From positions 1 to 64,000 of the forward strand of contig JAEEUS010000008.1 in assembly GCA_016290615.1 (NCBI GenBank): a stretch of DNA of 64,000 nucleotides. The letters are read 5' to 3'. Below are positions 29,326 through 39,406 of the stretch, in pieces; the first letter of the stretch is position 1, and the number at the start of each line of letters is the position of its first letter. The notes beneath the pieces were generated by a model, which saw nothing but the letters and a program-made list of their open reading frames with translations, was not told the origin of the DNA and did no database searches. This DNA is from Lachnospiraceae bacterium (lineage in GTDB: Bacteria; Bacillota; Clostridia; Lachnospirales; Lachnospiraceae). The translations under genes and the position numbers were made by a program.

Positions 29326-29392
29326 AGTCAGTCCTCTTTTTGCCCTACCTTTTAGTATACTAAATATCTCAAATATATGCTAGAATATGCCT

Positions 29393-30715
29393 ATGGATAT
29401 TTTTGATTACATGAGGGAAACAAATAAGGAAAAGGAATCTCCCCTGGCAGCCAGACTTCGTCCTTCAACTCTTGATGAGGTTGTGGGCCAGGAGCACATA
29501 ATAGGCAAAGACAAGCTGCTGTATCGTGCTATCAAGGCCGACAAGCTGAGCTCTGTAATCTTTTACGGACCTCCCGGTACCGGAAAGACGACACTCGCAA
29601 AAGTCATTGCAAATACGACAAGCAGTGAGTTCATGCAGATAAATGCGACTACTTCGGGAAAGAAGGATATGGAGGATGTCGTTGCAAAAGCAAAGGACAT
29701 AGCCGGCATGTACGGCAAGAAGACTATCCTCTTTATAGATGAGATACACCGCTTCAACAAGGCCCAGCAGGACTACCTTCTTCCCTATGTGGAGGACGGT
29801 ACCATCATCCTTATAGGCGCCACCACGGAAAATCCCTACTTTGAGGTAAACGGGGCTCTCATCTCCCGTTCACATATATTTGAATTAAAGCCGTTAAGCA
29901 TTGAGAACATAAAGACTCTTATAATGCGTGCCATCACAAGCGATAAAGGCATGGGTGCATACAATGCGGATATAACCGATGAAGCACTAAACGGCCTTGC
30001 CGATATCTGTGACGGCGATGCAAGACATGCATTAAATGCGATAGAGCTTGCGATCCTAACAACGGATAAGTCAGATGACGGAAAGGTCCATATAACACTT
30101 CCGATAATAGAAGACTGCATCCAGAGACGCGTCATGAGATTTGACAAGACCGGAGACAATCACTACGATACGATCTCCGCATTTATAAAGAGCATGCGCG
30201 GTTCGGATCCCGATGCTGCCGTATACTATCTTGCAAAGATGATAGAGAGCGGCGAGGATGTGAAGTTCATAGCGCGCAGGATCATGATATGTGCCAGCGA
30301 GGATGTGGGCAATGCGGATCCGCAGGCTCTCCAGGTGGCTGTTGCTGCCGCTGCCGCAGTGGAAAGAGTCGGCTGGCCCGAATCAAGCATCATCCTGTCT
30401 CAGGCTGTTACATATGTGGCGACCGCTCCAAAGAGCAACGCTGCGGTATGCGCGATCGAAGAAGCTCAAAGTGCTGTAAGAGAAACAGGCAATCTGCCTG
30501 TTCCCGTTCATCTGCAGGATGCTCACTACAAAGGAGCAGCAAAGCTTGGTCACGGCATAGGCTATAAATATGCACATGACTACAAGAATAACTATGTAAA
30601 ACAGCAGTATCTGCCTTATGAGCTGTCCGGCAAGGAATTTTACAGACCGTCGGATAACGGCTATGAAGTAAAGATAAAGGAACACATGAAAAAGCTTAAA
30701 AAAGAAGCCGAGTGA
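29393..30715 (+). CDS. rarA: Replication-associated recombination protein A (AAA+ ATPase)
   Basis: MDIFDYMRETNKEKESPLAARLRPSTLDEVVGQEHI, Walker A FYGPPGTGKTTLAKV, DEIHRFNKAQQDYLLPYVEDG. Confidence 0.96.
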   Translation: MDIFDYMRETNKEKESPLAARLRPSTLDEVVGQEHIIGKDKLLYRAIKADKLSSVIFYGPPGTGKTTLAKVIANTTSSEFMQINATTSGKKDMEDVVAKAKDIAGMYGKKTILFIDEIHRFNKAQQDYLLPYVEDGTIILIGATTENPYFEVNGALISRSHIFELKPLSIENIKTLIMRAITSDKGMGAYNADITDEALNGLADICDGDARHALNAIELAILTTDKSDDGKVHITLPIIEDCIQRRVMRFDKTGDNHYDTISAFIKSMRGSDPDAAVYYLAKMIESGEDVKFIARRIMICASEDVGNADPQALQVAVAAAAAVERVGWPESSIILSQAVTYVATAPKSNAAVCAIEEAQSAVRETGNLPVPVHLQDAHYKGAAKLGHGIGYKYAHDYKNNYVKQQYLPYELSGKEFYRPSDNGYEVKIKEHMKKLKKEAE

Positions 30716-30717
30716 TC

Positions 30718-31818
30718 CTACAGACTGTCCCATTTGAGTGAGATCAGATCTACGATCTTTTGATCGATCTTTGGAATCTTTTTTACATTTTCGTTTAATG
30801 TCTTTCTTATACCCTCGACAGCACTCTCTCCGAGGCTGTCATAGCCGATGAAGGACTCTTTTTTATCGTAATAGAACTTGATGTCTTTTGCTATGTTGTT
30901 TGAACTGCTCATATCATACTGCCTTGCCAGTATCTTTCCTTCTTTAAGGTATGATTCCATAAGATCTTCCTTACCCATGACCGCACAGATATAGGCTTTC
31001 ATTACAAGAAAGAGCGCCTCGAATTTTGAAAGATATCCTGTTTCCTTTGTTTTGAACATCCTTATTAGCGTCAGTGAGTTTTCGCACAGTTCAAAGGCTG
31101 AATCTGTGCTTTTTTTATCTTTCCTCATCGTAAGAGCCATCATCATATAGCTTGCGCAGTTTAAAAGCCCGAACAGATTTTTTATGATCCCTTCTGTACT
31201 GCACTTTAAAGACTCGTCTGTTTCACCCATCTTCAGATAAGTAAAAGCCATGACAGCATCGCTTATCCCCGCGAAGTTGTTTTCCTTAAATATCTTTATC
31301 GCCTTTTTCTCATCAAAAAACGCATAGCATGAAGCGATATTTAAGTTTATGGTAAATTCATTTATCCTGGGATCGTCATTCTGTGACAGATGATCCTTTG
31401 CATCCTCATACAGCTTTATAGCCTGTCTGGCTGCCTTCATATCCTCTTTTTCAAGCGCCATCAACTGATACAGTGATGCCGATGTATAGCATATCAGAAA
31501 ATTATGAGGATATCTTGTAAGAGCATCCCTTGATACAGTCAAAGCCTCATCAAACTTATGCATTCCAGAAAGCTCATATATCTGATCTACTATATCCTTT
31601 ATCTTTTTTGAAGAGATATCATATCCAAGGAGTGCATCGATCGATACATCAAAAAAATCCGCAAGTATGGCGATAGTCTCTATATCGGGGGTGTTGCTCG
31701 CACTCTCCCACTTGGAGACTGCACCTACGCTCACATCAAGTATCTCGGCAAGCCTCTCCTGTGTCAGTCCCTTTTCCTTCCTCAGTTTTTTTATATTCTC
31801 ATGCAGTCTCAGCTTCAT
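30718..31818 (-). CDS. XRE-family HTH regulator with C-terminal helical (TPR-like) region; start corrected from 31842
   Basis: ENIKKLRKEKGLTQERLAEILDVSVGAVSKWESASNTPDIETI; SD AAGGA before ATG at 31818. Confidence 0.9.
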   Translation of the reverse strand: MKLRLHENIKKLRKEKGLTQERLAEILDVSVGAVSKWESASNTPDIETIAILADFFDVSIDALLGYDISSKKIKDIVDQIYELSGMHKFDEALTVSRDALTRYPHNFLICYTSASLYQLMALEKEDMKAARQAIKLYEDAKDHLSQNDDPRINEFTINLNIASCYAFFDEKKAIKIFKENNFAGISDAVMAFTYLKMGETDESLKCSTEGIIKNLFGLLNCASYMMMALTMRKDKKSTDSAFELCENSLTLIRMFKTKETGYLSKFEALFLVMKAYICAVMGKEDLMESYLKEGKILARQYDMSSSNNIAKDIKFYYDKKESFIGYDSLGESAVEGIRKTLNENVKKIPKIDQKIVDLISLKWDSL

Positions 31819-33085
31819 ATATGTTTCCTTTCTTAATATCAAGTGCCGGATTTAGGATGATGAATACAAGCACAAAGATCATCATCAGTATGCCGCACAT
31901 CATTATGATCTCATCTGTTTCAAAATATGACTTTAAAAGTCCGACTATCATGGAGGTCACCGGGATAGCCGCAGTCGATGCTGCCACAAAGACTGCTGAG
32001 GACCTTGCTATGAACCTCTTGTCAACGATCGATATGAACCTTATGTTTGCTACTCCCGACATTAACGTGGCGCTGCATGTCATCACTAAAAAGCAAAGAG
32101 CAGCCGAGAGATATTTTAAGATCTCTGCTTCAAATATCTTTGAGGCGATTGATACAGCGATGATCCCGCTTCCAAGGATCGTGCAGAAATATATGACGAT
32201 CTTTTTTGCACTTAATTTGCGTGACACAACAGGTATGAGTGATGCTCCAAGTATCGCGCCTGTTGATCCAGCCATGCCTATAACGCTCAGCAGAGAGCTG
32301 TCCATCTTAAAGCACTCGCTAACAATGGGCGCCTGAAGCGAATTTATCGGTACAAGGATGATATTTAAGATGACAGCTAACAGGATATAATTTATCATCA
32401 CAGGTTCATTTCTTAAATATCTTATCCCTTCCTTTAATGAAACAAGATATGATCCATTTGATACAGAAGCATTCTTTTGTTCGCTTTTATTGCATCTGAT
32501 CGATAAAACGATAAAAGCCGAGATGATAAATGTGATGATATCTATGATCATCACAAAGCTTAGACTGACTTTGGCTATTATGATGCCTGCAAGTCCTGTT
32601 CCGAGCATTGTAACCGCACCGCTTACCATTGAATTTAAGCTCATTGCCTTAGTCAGGTCCTCATTTTTTACGATCATCGGGATAAATGAAGTTGATGCCG
32701 GCATGTTAAATGATTCTATCGTCGATACCGCTATCGTAAATGCAGCCATCACCCATCCGTTTGCATGACCCGAAACAAACATAGCAAGAAATGATGTTAA
32801 GAGCAACGCTCTTAAAATATGCGTAAATACTATGACGTTTTTCTTGTTTAGTCTCTCGACCACTGCCCCTGCAAAAGGCGAAACGATGACATTGGGCAAT
32901 ATATTGAGTCCGAATACGATCGCCGACCATGCACCGTTTTGCGTGATCTTATAGACAAGCCATGCAAATGCGACCGCATCGAGCGAATCTCCGAATCTGT
33001 TGACTGCCGTTGAGATGAGCAGCCTTCTGTAATCTGTCTTACTTAAAAGTTTTCTGTAATCTGTCTTCTTATCAGCCATAAACAT
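31799..33085 (-). CDS. MFS transporter
   Basis: 428 aa; ~12 hydrophobic segments, NRFGDSLDAVAFAWLVYKIT and FAGAVVERLNKKNVIV (macrolide-efflux-like MFS). Confidence 0.9.
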   Translation of the reverse strand: MFMADKKTDYRKLLSKTDYRRLLISTAVNRFGDSLDAVAFAWLVYKITQNGAWSAIVFGLNILPNVIVSPFAGAVVERLNKKNVIVFTHILRALLLTSFLAMFVSGHANGWVMAAFTIAVSTIESFNMPASTSFIPMIVKNEDLTKAMSLNSMVSGAVTMLGTGLAGIIIAKVSLSFVMIIDIITFIISAFIVLSIRCNKSEQKNASVSNGSYLVSLKEGIRYLRNEPVMINYILLAVILNIILVPINSLQAPIVSECFKMDSSLLSVIGMAGSTGAILGASLIPVVSRKLSAKKIVIYFCTILGSGIIAVSIASKIFEAEILKYLSAALCFLVMTCSATLMSGVANIRFISIVDKRFIARSSAVFVAASTAAIPVTSMIVGLLKSYFETDEIIMMCGILMMIFVLVFIILNPALDIKKGNIYEAETA

Positions 33086-33214
33086 TTACCTCTTTTCTTT
33101 TTTTGTTTATGACTTGATTCTATCCTTTCCACTGTTTGATTTTAACATACTATATGTACATTTAGTAAAGAAATTATTTTCCATTCTGGAAAGTTTTAAT
33201 TCGGACAAAAAAAT

Positions 33215-33240
33215 AAGGCCGTGTCTTAGGACACAGCCTT
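33215..33240 (-). terminator. Rho-independent terminator after malic enzyme
   Basis: AAGGCTGTGTCCTAAGACACGGCCTTATTTTTTTG on minus strand. Confidence 0.9.
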
Positions 33241-33252
33241 AGCTTATTTCAC

Positions 33253-34407
33253 TTATTTAATGCATGCCTTTACTGCTTCAGCGACCTTTACGGCTACCTG
33301 GGGATCGAATGCCTCAGGCATCACATTGTCTTCGCTAAGCTTATCTTCGGGAACAAGATCAGCTATAGCGAGTGCAGCTGCAAGCTTCATCTCCTCTGTG
33401 ATCTGTCTTGCTCTTCCTTCGAGAGCTCCCTTGAAGATTCCGGGGAATGCTACAACGTTGTTTACCTGGTTGGGGAAATCACTTCTTCCCGTACCGACAA
33501 CACGTGCACCGGCTGCCTTTGCTTCATCAGGCATGATCTCGGGTACCGGATTTGCCATAGCAAAGATGATTGAATCCTTGTTCATTGTCTTTACCATGTC
33601 AGCTGTAAGTGTTCCGGGGCCTGATACACCGATGAATATATCTGCATTCTTTATTACATCTGCAAGCTTGCCCTTTTCATCAGCAGGATTTGTTATCTTT
33701 AGCATTTCCTTCTTAGAGCTGTTTAAATCTGTTCTCTCAGAGCTTATAGCACCGCTTCTGTCGCAAAGGATCGCTGTCTTGAATCCGTAGCTTAAAAGGA
33801 GCTTTGTGATAGCAACACCGGCAGCACCTGCTCCGTTTACTACTATCTTGCAGTCTTCCTTCTTCTTGTATCCTATTACCTTTAAGGCATTGATTATTCC
33901 GGCCAATACAACGATCGCTGTTCCGTGCTGGTCATCATGGAATACCGGTATGTCAAGAGTTGCCTTTAATCTTTCCTCTATCTCAAAACATCTGGGTGCC
34001 GAGATATCCTCAAGATTTATTCCGCCGAATGTCGGAGCAAGATATGTTACTGCTTTTATTATCTCTTCCGTATCCTGTGTATCAAGGCAGATCGGAACAG
34101 CGTTAACGCCTCCGAACTCCTTAAAGAGAACCGCCTTTCCTTCCATAACGGGCATAGCCGCTTCGGGACCGATGTTTCCGAGTCCGAGTACTGCGCTTCC
34201 ATCACTTACTACTGCAATGGTGTTTGCCTTCCATGTATACTTATAGGCCGCTTCCTTGTCCTCTGCTATAACCTTGCAGGGTTCAGCAACGCCGGGAGTA
34301 TATGCAAGTGCAAGATCCTCTCTTGTCTTTACCTTGCTCTTTGCGACCGTATCAAGTTTTCCGTTCCACTGTTCATGAAGCATTAAAGCTTTTTCTGCTG
34401 TTGTCAT
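33253..34407 (-). CDS. NAD(P)-dependent malic enzyme (oxaloacetate-decarboxylating)
   Basis: 384 aa; DLALAYTPGVAEPCKVIAED, VFHDDQHGTAIVVLAGI, VNGAGAAGVAITKLL. Confidence 0.96.
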   Translation of the reverse strand: MTTAEKALMLHEQWNGKLDTVAKSKVKTREDLALAYTPGVAEPCKVIAEDKEAAYKYTWKANTIAVVSDGSAVLGLGNIGPEAAMPVMEGKAVLFKEFGGVNAVPICLDTQDTEEIIKAVTYLAPTFGGINLEDISAPRCFEIEERLKATLDIPVFHDDQHGTAIVVLAGIINALKVIGYKKKEDCKIVVNGAGAAGVAITKLLLSYGFKTAILCDRSGAISSERTDLNSSKKEMLKITNPADEKGKLADVIKNADIFIGVSGPGTLTADMVKTMNKDSIIFAMANPVPEIMPDEAKAAGARVVGTGRSDFPNQVNNVVAFPGIFKGALEGRARQITEEMKLAAALAIADLVPEDKLSEDNVMPEAFDPQVAVKVAEAVKACIK

Positions 34408-34478
34408 TTATCAATACCTCTGTTTTCTAAAATAACCTAAAACCACCTTGACTATCATAAACTAATCGCTATGCGTAA

Positions 34479-36005
34479 TCAAGACTTATTATTAACATAC
34501 TCGCGGATTATCTCTTCCTCGCAGAAGTATGTCTTTACACCTTTGACATCCTGGTATGTCTCATGGCCCTTTCCGATAAGCGCTACGATATATCCGGGCT
34601 TGGCCGTATCGATGAGATGCTCGATGGCTTCCTTTCTGTCAAGGATTATCTCGTATTTTCCGTTGTATGCATCAAGTCCGACGATTATATCGTTATTGAT
34701 GTTCTCTATCTCCTCATAGCGGGGATTATCCTCTGTAAGGATGGTAAGATCGGCATATTTGCCTGCAGCGGCTCCCATGTCGTATCTTCTCTGCTTAGGC
34801 TTGTTGCCTCCGCCTCCGAAAAGACAGATGAGCTTTTCGGGCTTGTATCCTTTGAGCATGCTGAGAAGACTTTCCATACTGAGAGCATTGTGTGCATAGT
34901 CAATGATGAAGGTCGCGATATGGGATGCTTCACGAACAACCTGCGTCCTTCCCTTTACCGTTGTAGCTCTCAGTCCTTTTTCGATATATATGTTTGATAC
35001 GTTGCATGATTTGCATATAAGTGCTGCGATGAGCGCATTCTCTGCATTGAATCTTCCGGGCATGGGAATGACGAAAGCATCCTCCATGAGTCCCTTTACA
35101 TGCATCCTTGAGCCTAAAAGATCGGGCTCCCATATGTCTTCGAGTCTGTCGCAGTACAGTGATGCCTCTTTTCTTGTAGATACCGTAAGAAGTCTCTCAC
35201 TTGAAACGCCCTTTGCTGCAAGAGCAGCTCCATGCTCGTCATCGATGTTTATGACAGCAGTCTTACTCTGATCAAAGATCATCTGCTTGTATTCGAAGTA
35301 TTCCTCGAAGCTCTCATGCTCTCCGGGTCCTATATGATCGGGCGAGATATTCAAAAATCCGCCGTAGTCAAATGTTATCCCGTATGTTCTGTTTAATTTG
35401 AATGCCTGGCTGGATACCTCCATAACACAGTACTTGCATCCCTGATCGACCATCTTTCTAAACAGGCTGTGAAGCTCGTATGATTCGGGCGTGGTATTCT
35501 TTGTGGGTATCTTCATCTCGCCTATCATTGAACCCATTGTGCCGATCATTCCGACCTTGTGTCCGGCCGCCTCCAAGATGCTCTTTATCATATGTGTCGT
35601 GGTAGTCTTTCCCTTTGTTCCGGTAAGTCCTATCATGACAAGCTTCTTTGCGGGATAGCCAAACCATGCGGCACTAATCTGAGCCAGTGCCTTTCTGCTG
35701 TCGGCAACCTTTATGACTGTCATCGTATAGGGTACGTATGTATCTCCGAATCCGTCTTCGAGGGCCTTCTTTTCAAGCGCCTCATGACAGCCGTTAAGAT
35801 CCTTTTCGACTATGACTGCGATAGCTCCGAGATCATGTGCTCTTGTGATGTATCCGTGTCCGTCTGAAGCAAATCCGCTCATGCATACAAAAAGGGAGTT
35901 TTCCTTTACTTTTCTCGAATCATATTCGATAGCATCTATCTGAGTATCGGTATCTCCCTGCAGCAGTTCATATTCAACATCTGTTAAAAGCTCACTAAGC
36001 TTCAT
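34479..36005 (-). CDS. murE: UDP-N-acetylmuramoyl-L-alanyl-D-glutamate ligase (MurE-type, probably meso-DAP adding)
   Basis: GLTGTKGKTTTTHMIKSIL P-loop, TEDNPRYEE; directly downstream of dapF; ATG at 36005 preferred over 36023 by SD position. Confidence 0.93.
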   Translation of the reverse strand: MKLSELLTDVEYELLQGDTDTQIDAIEYDSRKVKENSLFVCMSGFASDGHGYITRAHDLGAIAVIVEKDLNGCHEALEKKALEDGFGDTYVPYTMTVIKVADSRKALAQISAAWFGYPAKKLVMIGLTGTKGKTTTTHMIKSILEAAGHKVGMIGTMGSMIGEMKIPTKNTTPESYELHSLFRKMVDQGCKYCVMEVSSQAFKLNRTYGITFDYGGFLNISPDHIGPGEHESFEEYFEYKQMIFDQSKTAVINIDDEHGAALAAKGVSSERLLTVSTRKEASLYCDRLEDIWEPDLLGSRMHVKGLMEDAFVIPMPGRFNAENALIAALICKSCNVSNIYIEKGLRATTVKGRTQVVREASHIATFIIDYAHNALSMESLLSMLKGYKPEKLICLFGGGGNKPKQRRYDMGAAAGKYADLTILTEDNPRYEEIENINNDIIVGLDAYNGKYEIILDRKEAIEHLIDTAKPGYIVALIGKGHETYQDVKGVKTYFCEEEIIREYVNNKS

Positions 36006-36837
36006 AATAATATTCCCCTTCATATACTATGGTTGAGGGTCCGACCATATGGACATGGTCGTCTTCATCCCAGTCTACATGCAATATTCCGCCTATCTGA
36101 TGAACATCGACATGTCTTGATGCAAGTCCGAGTCTGTTTGCGAATACAACAGCCGTACAGCAGCCGGTACCGCAGCCAATAGTCTCTCCTGTTCCTCTTT
36201 CCCATTCCCTGATCTTTATCGTGTTCTCATCAATGATCTGAGCAAAGGTCACATTGGTGCGCACGGGAAACATCGGATGGTTTTCTATGGCCGGTCCGTA
36301 CTTTTTTATATCAAGAGTGTCGACATCGTCTATGAACATGACGGTATGAGGATTTCCCCATGAAAGTGATGACATAGAAAAAGTCCTGTCCAAAATATTA
36401 ACAGGAACATTATAAAGCTCGTGATCATCAGTCTTAACAGGTACCCTGTCAGCTTCAAATACGGGCTTTCCTATATCCGCATGAATGTTTACAACCTCGC
36501 CGTCACTTACATCCAGTTCAATCTTCTGGTTTCCGCCGTAGGTCTCTATCGTAAGTTCTTTCTTGTCGGTCATGCCGTAATGATAGACGAATTTGGAAAC
36601 GCTCCTTAAAGCGTTTCCGCACATCTCGCATTCGGTTCCGTCGGGATCGAATACCCTCATCCTGAAATCGCATACATCGGAATCACAGATGAGTATCATC
36701 CCGTCGCTGCCGACACCGAAATTTCTGTTTGAAACTTTTATCGCAAGATCGGCCCAGTCATCAACATGTACCTTTGTGGCATCAATGTACACATAGTCAT
36801 TGCCGTATGCCTGCATCTTTGTAAAAGGAATTATCAT
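35995..36837 (-). CDS. dapF: Diaminopimelate epimerase
   Basis: 280 aa; FTKMQAYGNDYVYID, DGTECEMCGNALR, ERGTGETIGCGTGCCTAVV. Confidence 0.97.
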   Translation of the reverse strand: MIIPFTKMQAYGNDYVYIDATKVHVDDWADLAIKVSNRNFGVGSDGMILICDSDVCDFRMRVFDPDGTECEMCGNALRSVSKFVYHYGMTDKKELTIETYGGNQKIELDVSDGEVVNIHADIGKPVFEADRVPVKTDDHELYNVPVNILDRTFSMSSLSWGNPHTVMFIDDVDTLDIKKYGPAIENHPMFPVRTNVTFAQIIDENTIKIREWERGTGETIGCGTGCCTAVVFANRLGLASRHVDVHQIGGILHVDWDEDDHVHMVGPSTIVYEGEYYYEA

Positions 36838-36842
36838 TTATA

Positions 36843-38045
36843 TCACCCGAGTGCCTGTTCAAGATCGGCTATTATATCCCTCGGATCCTCGATGCCGATG
36901 GAGATACGAATGAATCTCTCGTTTATACCGAGCTTTTCTCTTATATCGGCAGGTATGGATTCGTGAGTCTGTGTCAGAGGATATGTTACAAGTGTCTCCG
37001 TTCCTCCGAGTGACTCAGCAAACAGTATCATCTTTACATCGCTTAAGAGCTTTCTTGCGGTATCGAGGCTGTCAAGCTCAAATGAGATCATGCCTCCAAA
37101 GCCCGTTGTCTGTGACAGGCTTATCTGATATCCCTTGTGATCCTCAAAGCCCGCATAGTAGACCTTCTTTACCTTGGGATGCTTTCTCAGCCATTCGGCA
37201 ACGATCTTTGCGTTTGAGTTATGCTTCTCCATGCGAAGAGACAGTGTCTTTAAGCCTCTGATAAGAAGCCATGAGTCCATTGGACCAAGACCGTTTCCTC
37301 TGCTCTTTAGCTGCATATGGAAATGATCGGAATATGTATCATCCTTTATTACAACGATACCTGCAATTACATCATTGTGTCCGCAGATATACTTTGTACC
37401 TGAGTGTGTAACGATATCGGCGCCGAGTGTAAGAGGCTTCTGGAAGTAAGGTGTAAGGAATGTGTTGTCAACAACAAATACCGCATTCCACTTGTGTGCG
37501 ACCTCTGCCACCTTTCTTATATCGGATACTCTCATCATGGGATTTGTGGGAGTCTCCAGAAATACCATCTTGGTATTATCCTTCATGGCAGCTTCAAGAT
37601 TTTCGATATCAGACATGTCGACATACTCGAAATCGCATCCGAGCTCTCTGAAGATATCCTCGGCTATACGGAATGTGCCTCCGTAAAGGTCATCCGAAAG
37701 GATGATGTGGTCTCCGTCCTTTAGCATTCCGAACAGTGCCATGTGGGCTGCCTGTCCCGAAGTGAATGCAAATGCCTCGAAGCCCTCCTCTAATATCGCC
37801 ATGGTACGCTCGAGTTCCTGACGTGTGGGATTCTGAAGTCTTGAATATAGATATCCCGTGGAAACATCGAACGATCTGTGTTTATATGTAGCTGTCTGGA
37901 AGATCGGGAAGCTGAGCGAACCTGTCATGGGATCGCAGCCCAAAGCTCCGTGTACAACCTTTGAATCAAAATGAAGATTTTCTTTTTTATCGTAATCGTC
38001 GTAATAGCACTCTGCTCTCATATGTCCTCCATATAATGTGGTCAT
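36843..38045 (-). CDS. PLP-dependent trans-sulfuration enzyme (cystathionine gamma-synthase/lyase family)
   Basis: 400 aa; YSRLQNPTRQELERTMAILEEG, VVDNTFLTPYFQKPLTLGADIVTHSGTKYICGHND. Confidence 0.94.
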   Translation of the reverse strand: MTTLYGGHMRAECYYDDYDKKENLHFDSKVVHGALGCDPMTGSLSFPIFQTATYKHRSFDVSTGYLYSRLQNPTRQELERTMAILEEGFEAFAFTSGQAAHMALFGMLKDGDHIILSDDLYGGTFRIAEDIFRELGCDFEYVDMSDIENLEAAMKDNTKMVFLETPTNPMMRVSDIRKVAEVAHKWNAVFVVDNTFLTPYFQKPLTLGADIVTHSGTKYICGHNDVIAGIVVIKDDTYSDHFHMQLKSRGNGLGPMDSWLLIRGLKTLSLRMEKHNSNAKIVAEWLRKHPKVKKVYYAGFEDHKGYQISLSQTTGFGGMISFELDSLDTARKLLSDVKMILFAESLGGTETLVTYPLTQTHESIPADIREKLGINERFIRISIGIEDPRDIIADLEQALG

Positions 38046-38131
38046 GCATACCTAAAAACACTATATCATGTTATGCCTAAAAAAGCAATTTGAGAGCGAT
38101 CAAATTTACTTATAATCCGCGATCAGCATTA

Positions 38132-38160
38132 TTGAATTTTAAGAAACATTAAGGTAAAAT
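38132..38160 (+). promoter_or_regulatory. Sigma70-type promoter for HD-GYP gene
   Basis: TTGAAT - 17 nt - TAAAAT upstream of the 38185 CDS. Confidence 0.6.
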
Positions 38161-38184
38161 TAAGTGTTGGAGAAGGAATGAATT

Positions 38185-39351
38185 ATGTGGAAGAAACTAG
38201 CTGATAAAATCTACATCATACATCTGTGCCTGTTTATCCTGATCATTGCAGGTTTTCTGATCGTCAAATATCAGATTCATCACGTTGATCCCGTAATCTA
38301 CAATCTAAAGGCAAGCGACAATATCGAAGCTAAGGATATCGGCTTTGAGATACCGATCTCAAAGGGCTGGCTTGAAAAGTTCGGCACGAGAGCCAATCAG
38401 TATGACGGTGCGGTGATAAACAACACCAAGTACCAGATGGTTGACTGGTCCGTTGAGTTTACACTCCCCGAGAATTCGGAGATAAACGATTCGTGGAGCT
38501 GTGACTATACGATCGATTCCCACAACAAGATAACGATAAAGGGTCTTGATTACAACTATGACATACTGCCAAACGACAGGGCGACATTCGGTTTCATCCT
38601 GTTCTCTCCTCAGACTACCGATATCGAGGAGTTCACGGTAAAGGTAACGCCCGTATACAAGGCCACTCATTTCCCGTTGTTTTACGTGATGAGCGTACTG
38701 ACACTGATATGGCTCATATCTTTAATATCAACGATATCGATCCGTGTCATGTCCGTATACTACAAGCGCCGTCGTGAGATGGACAGACAGATAATCATCC
38801 AGTCGATAAAGACATTCACAAACTTTATCGATGCAAAGGATCCTTATACGAACGGACACTCTTCAAGAGTCGCACAGTATTCAAAACAGATAGCATCCCA
38901 TATGGGATTTAATGAAGAAGAGCTTGATAACATCTACTACATCGCTCTTTTGCATGATGTCGGTAAGATGTCCATCCCCGATAACATCCTCAACAAGCCG
39001 GCAAAGCTTCTTCCGGAAGAGAGAAAGGTAATCGAGACTCACACCACAAACGGTGCAGAGATGTTAAAAGACTTCTCAGCTATCCCCGATATAATAGCCG
39101 GTGCGCTGTATCATCATGAAAGATATGACGGTAACGGCTATCCGCAGCAGCTTAAGGGCGATAACATACCGCTCATTGCACGTATCATATGTGTAGCCGA
39201 TTCATATGATGCCATGAGCTCATTCAGATGCTATCGTGATGCTCTGAGCAAGGAAGAGATACTCACAGAGCTCGATGCCTGTGCAGGCAAGCAGTTTGAT
39301 CCCGAGGCAGCCGCTATAATGATCGATCTTATACTTAACAATGAAATTTGA
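38185..39351 (+). CDS. HD-GYP domain protein (putative c-di-GMP phosphodiesterase) with extracytoplasmic CBM2-like domain
   Basis: 388 aa; TM helices flank a segment DWSVEFTLPENSEINDSWSCDYTI..ITIKGLDYNYDILPNDRATFGFILF resembling CBM2; cytoplasmic HSSRVAQYS..LLHDVGKMSIPDNILNKP..HHERYDGNGYP. Confidence 0.9.
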   Translation: MWKKLADKIYIIHLCLFILIIAGFLIVKYQIHHVDPVIYNLKASDNIEAKDIGFEIPISKGWLEKFGTRANQYDGAVINNTKYQMVDWSVEFTLPENSEINDSWSCDYTIDSHNKITIKGLDYNYDILPNDRATFGFILFSPQTTDIEEFTVKVTPVYKATHFPLFYVMSVLTLIWLISLISTISIRVMSVYYKRRREMDRQIIIQSIKTFTNFIDAKDPYTNGHSSRVAQYSKQIASHMGFNEEELDNIYYIALLHDVGKMSIPDNILNKPAKLLPEERKVIETHTTNGAEMLKDFSAIPDIIAGALYHHERYDGNGYPQQLKGDNIPLIARIICVADSYDAMSSFRCYRDALSKEEILTELDACAGKQFDPEAAAIMIDLILNNEI

Positions 39352-39364
39352 TTTATAAAAAGAG

Positions 39365-39386
39365 AAAAGGGCCTCAGGCCCTTTTT
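39365..39386. terminator. Bidirectional terminator between convergent HD-GYP and glycosyltransferase genes
   Basis: AAAAGGGCCTCAGGCCCTTTTTT. Confidence 0.9.
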
Positions 39387-39406
39387 TCGTTGCTCTGCAA
39401 TCTATT

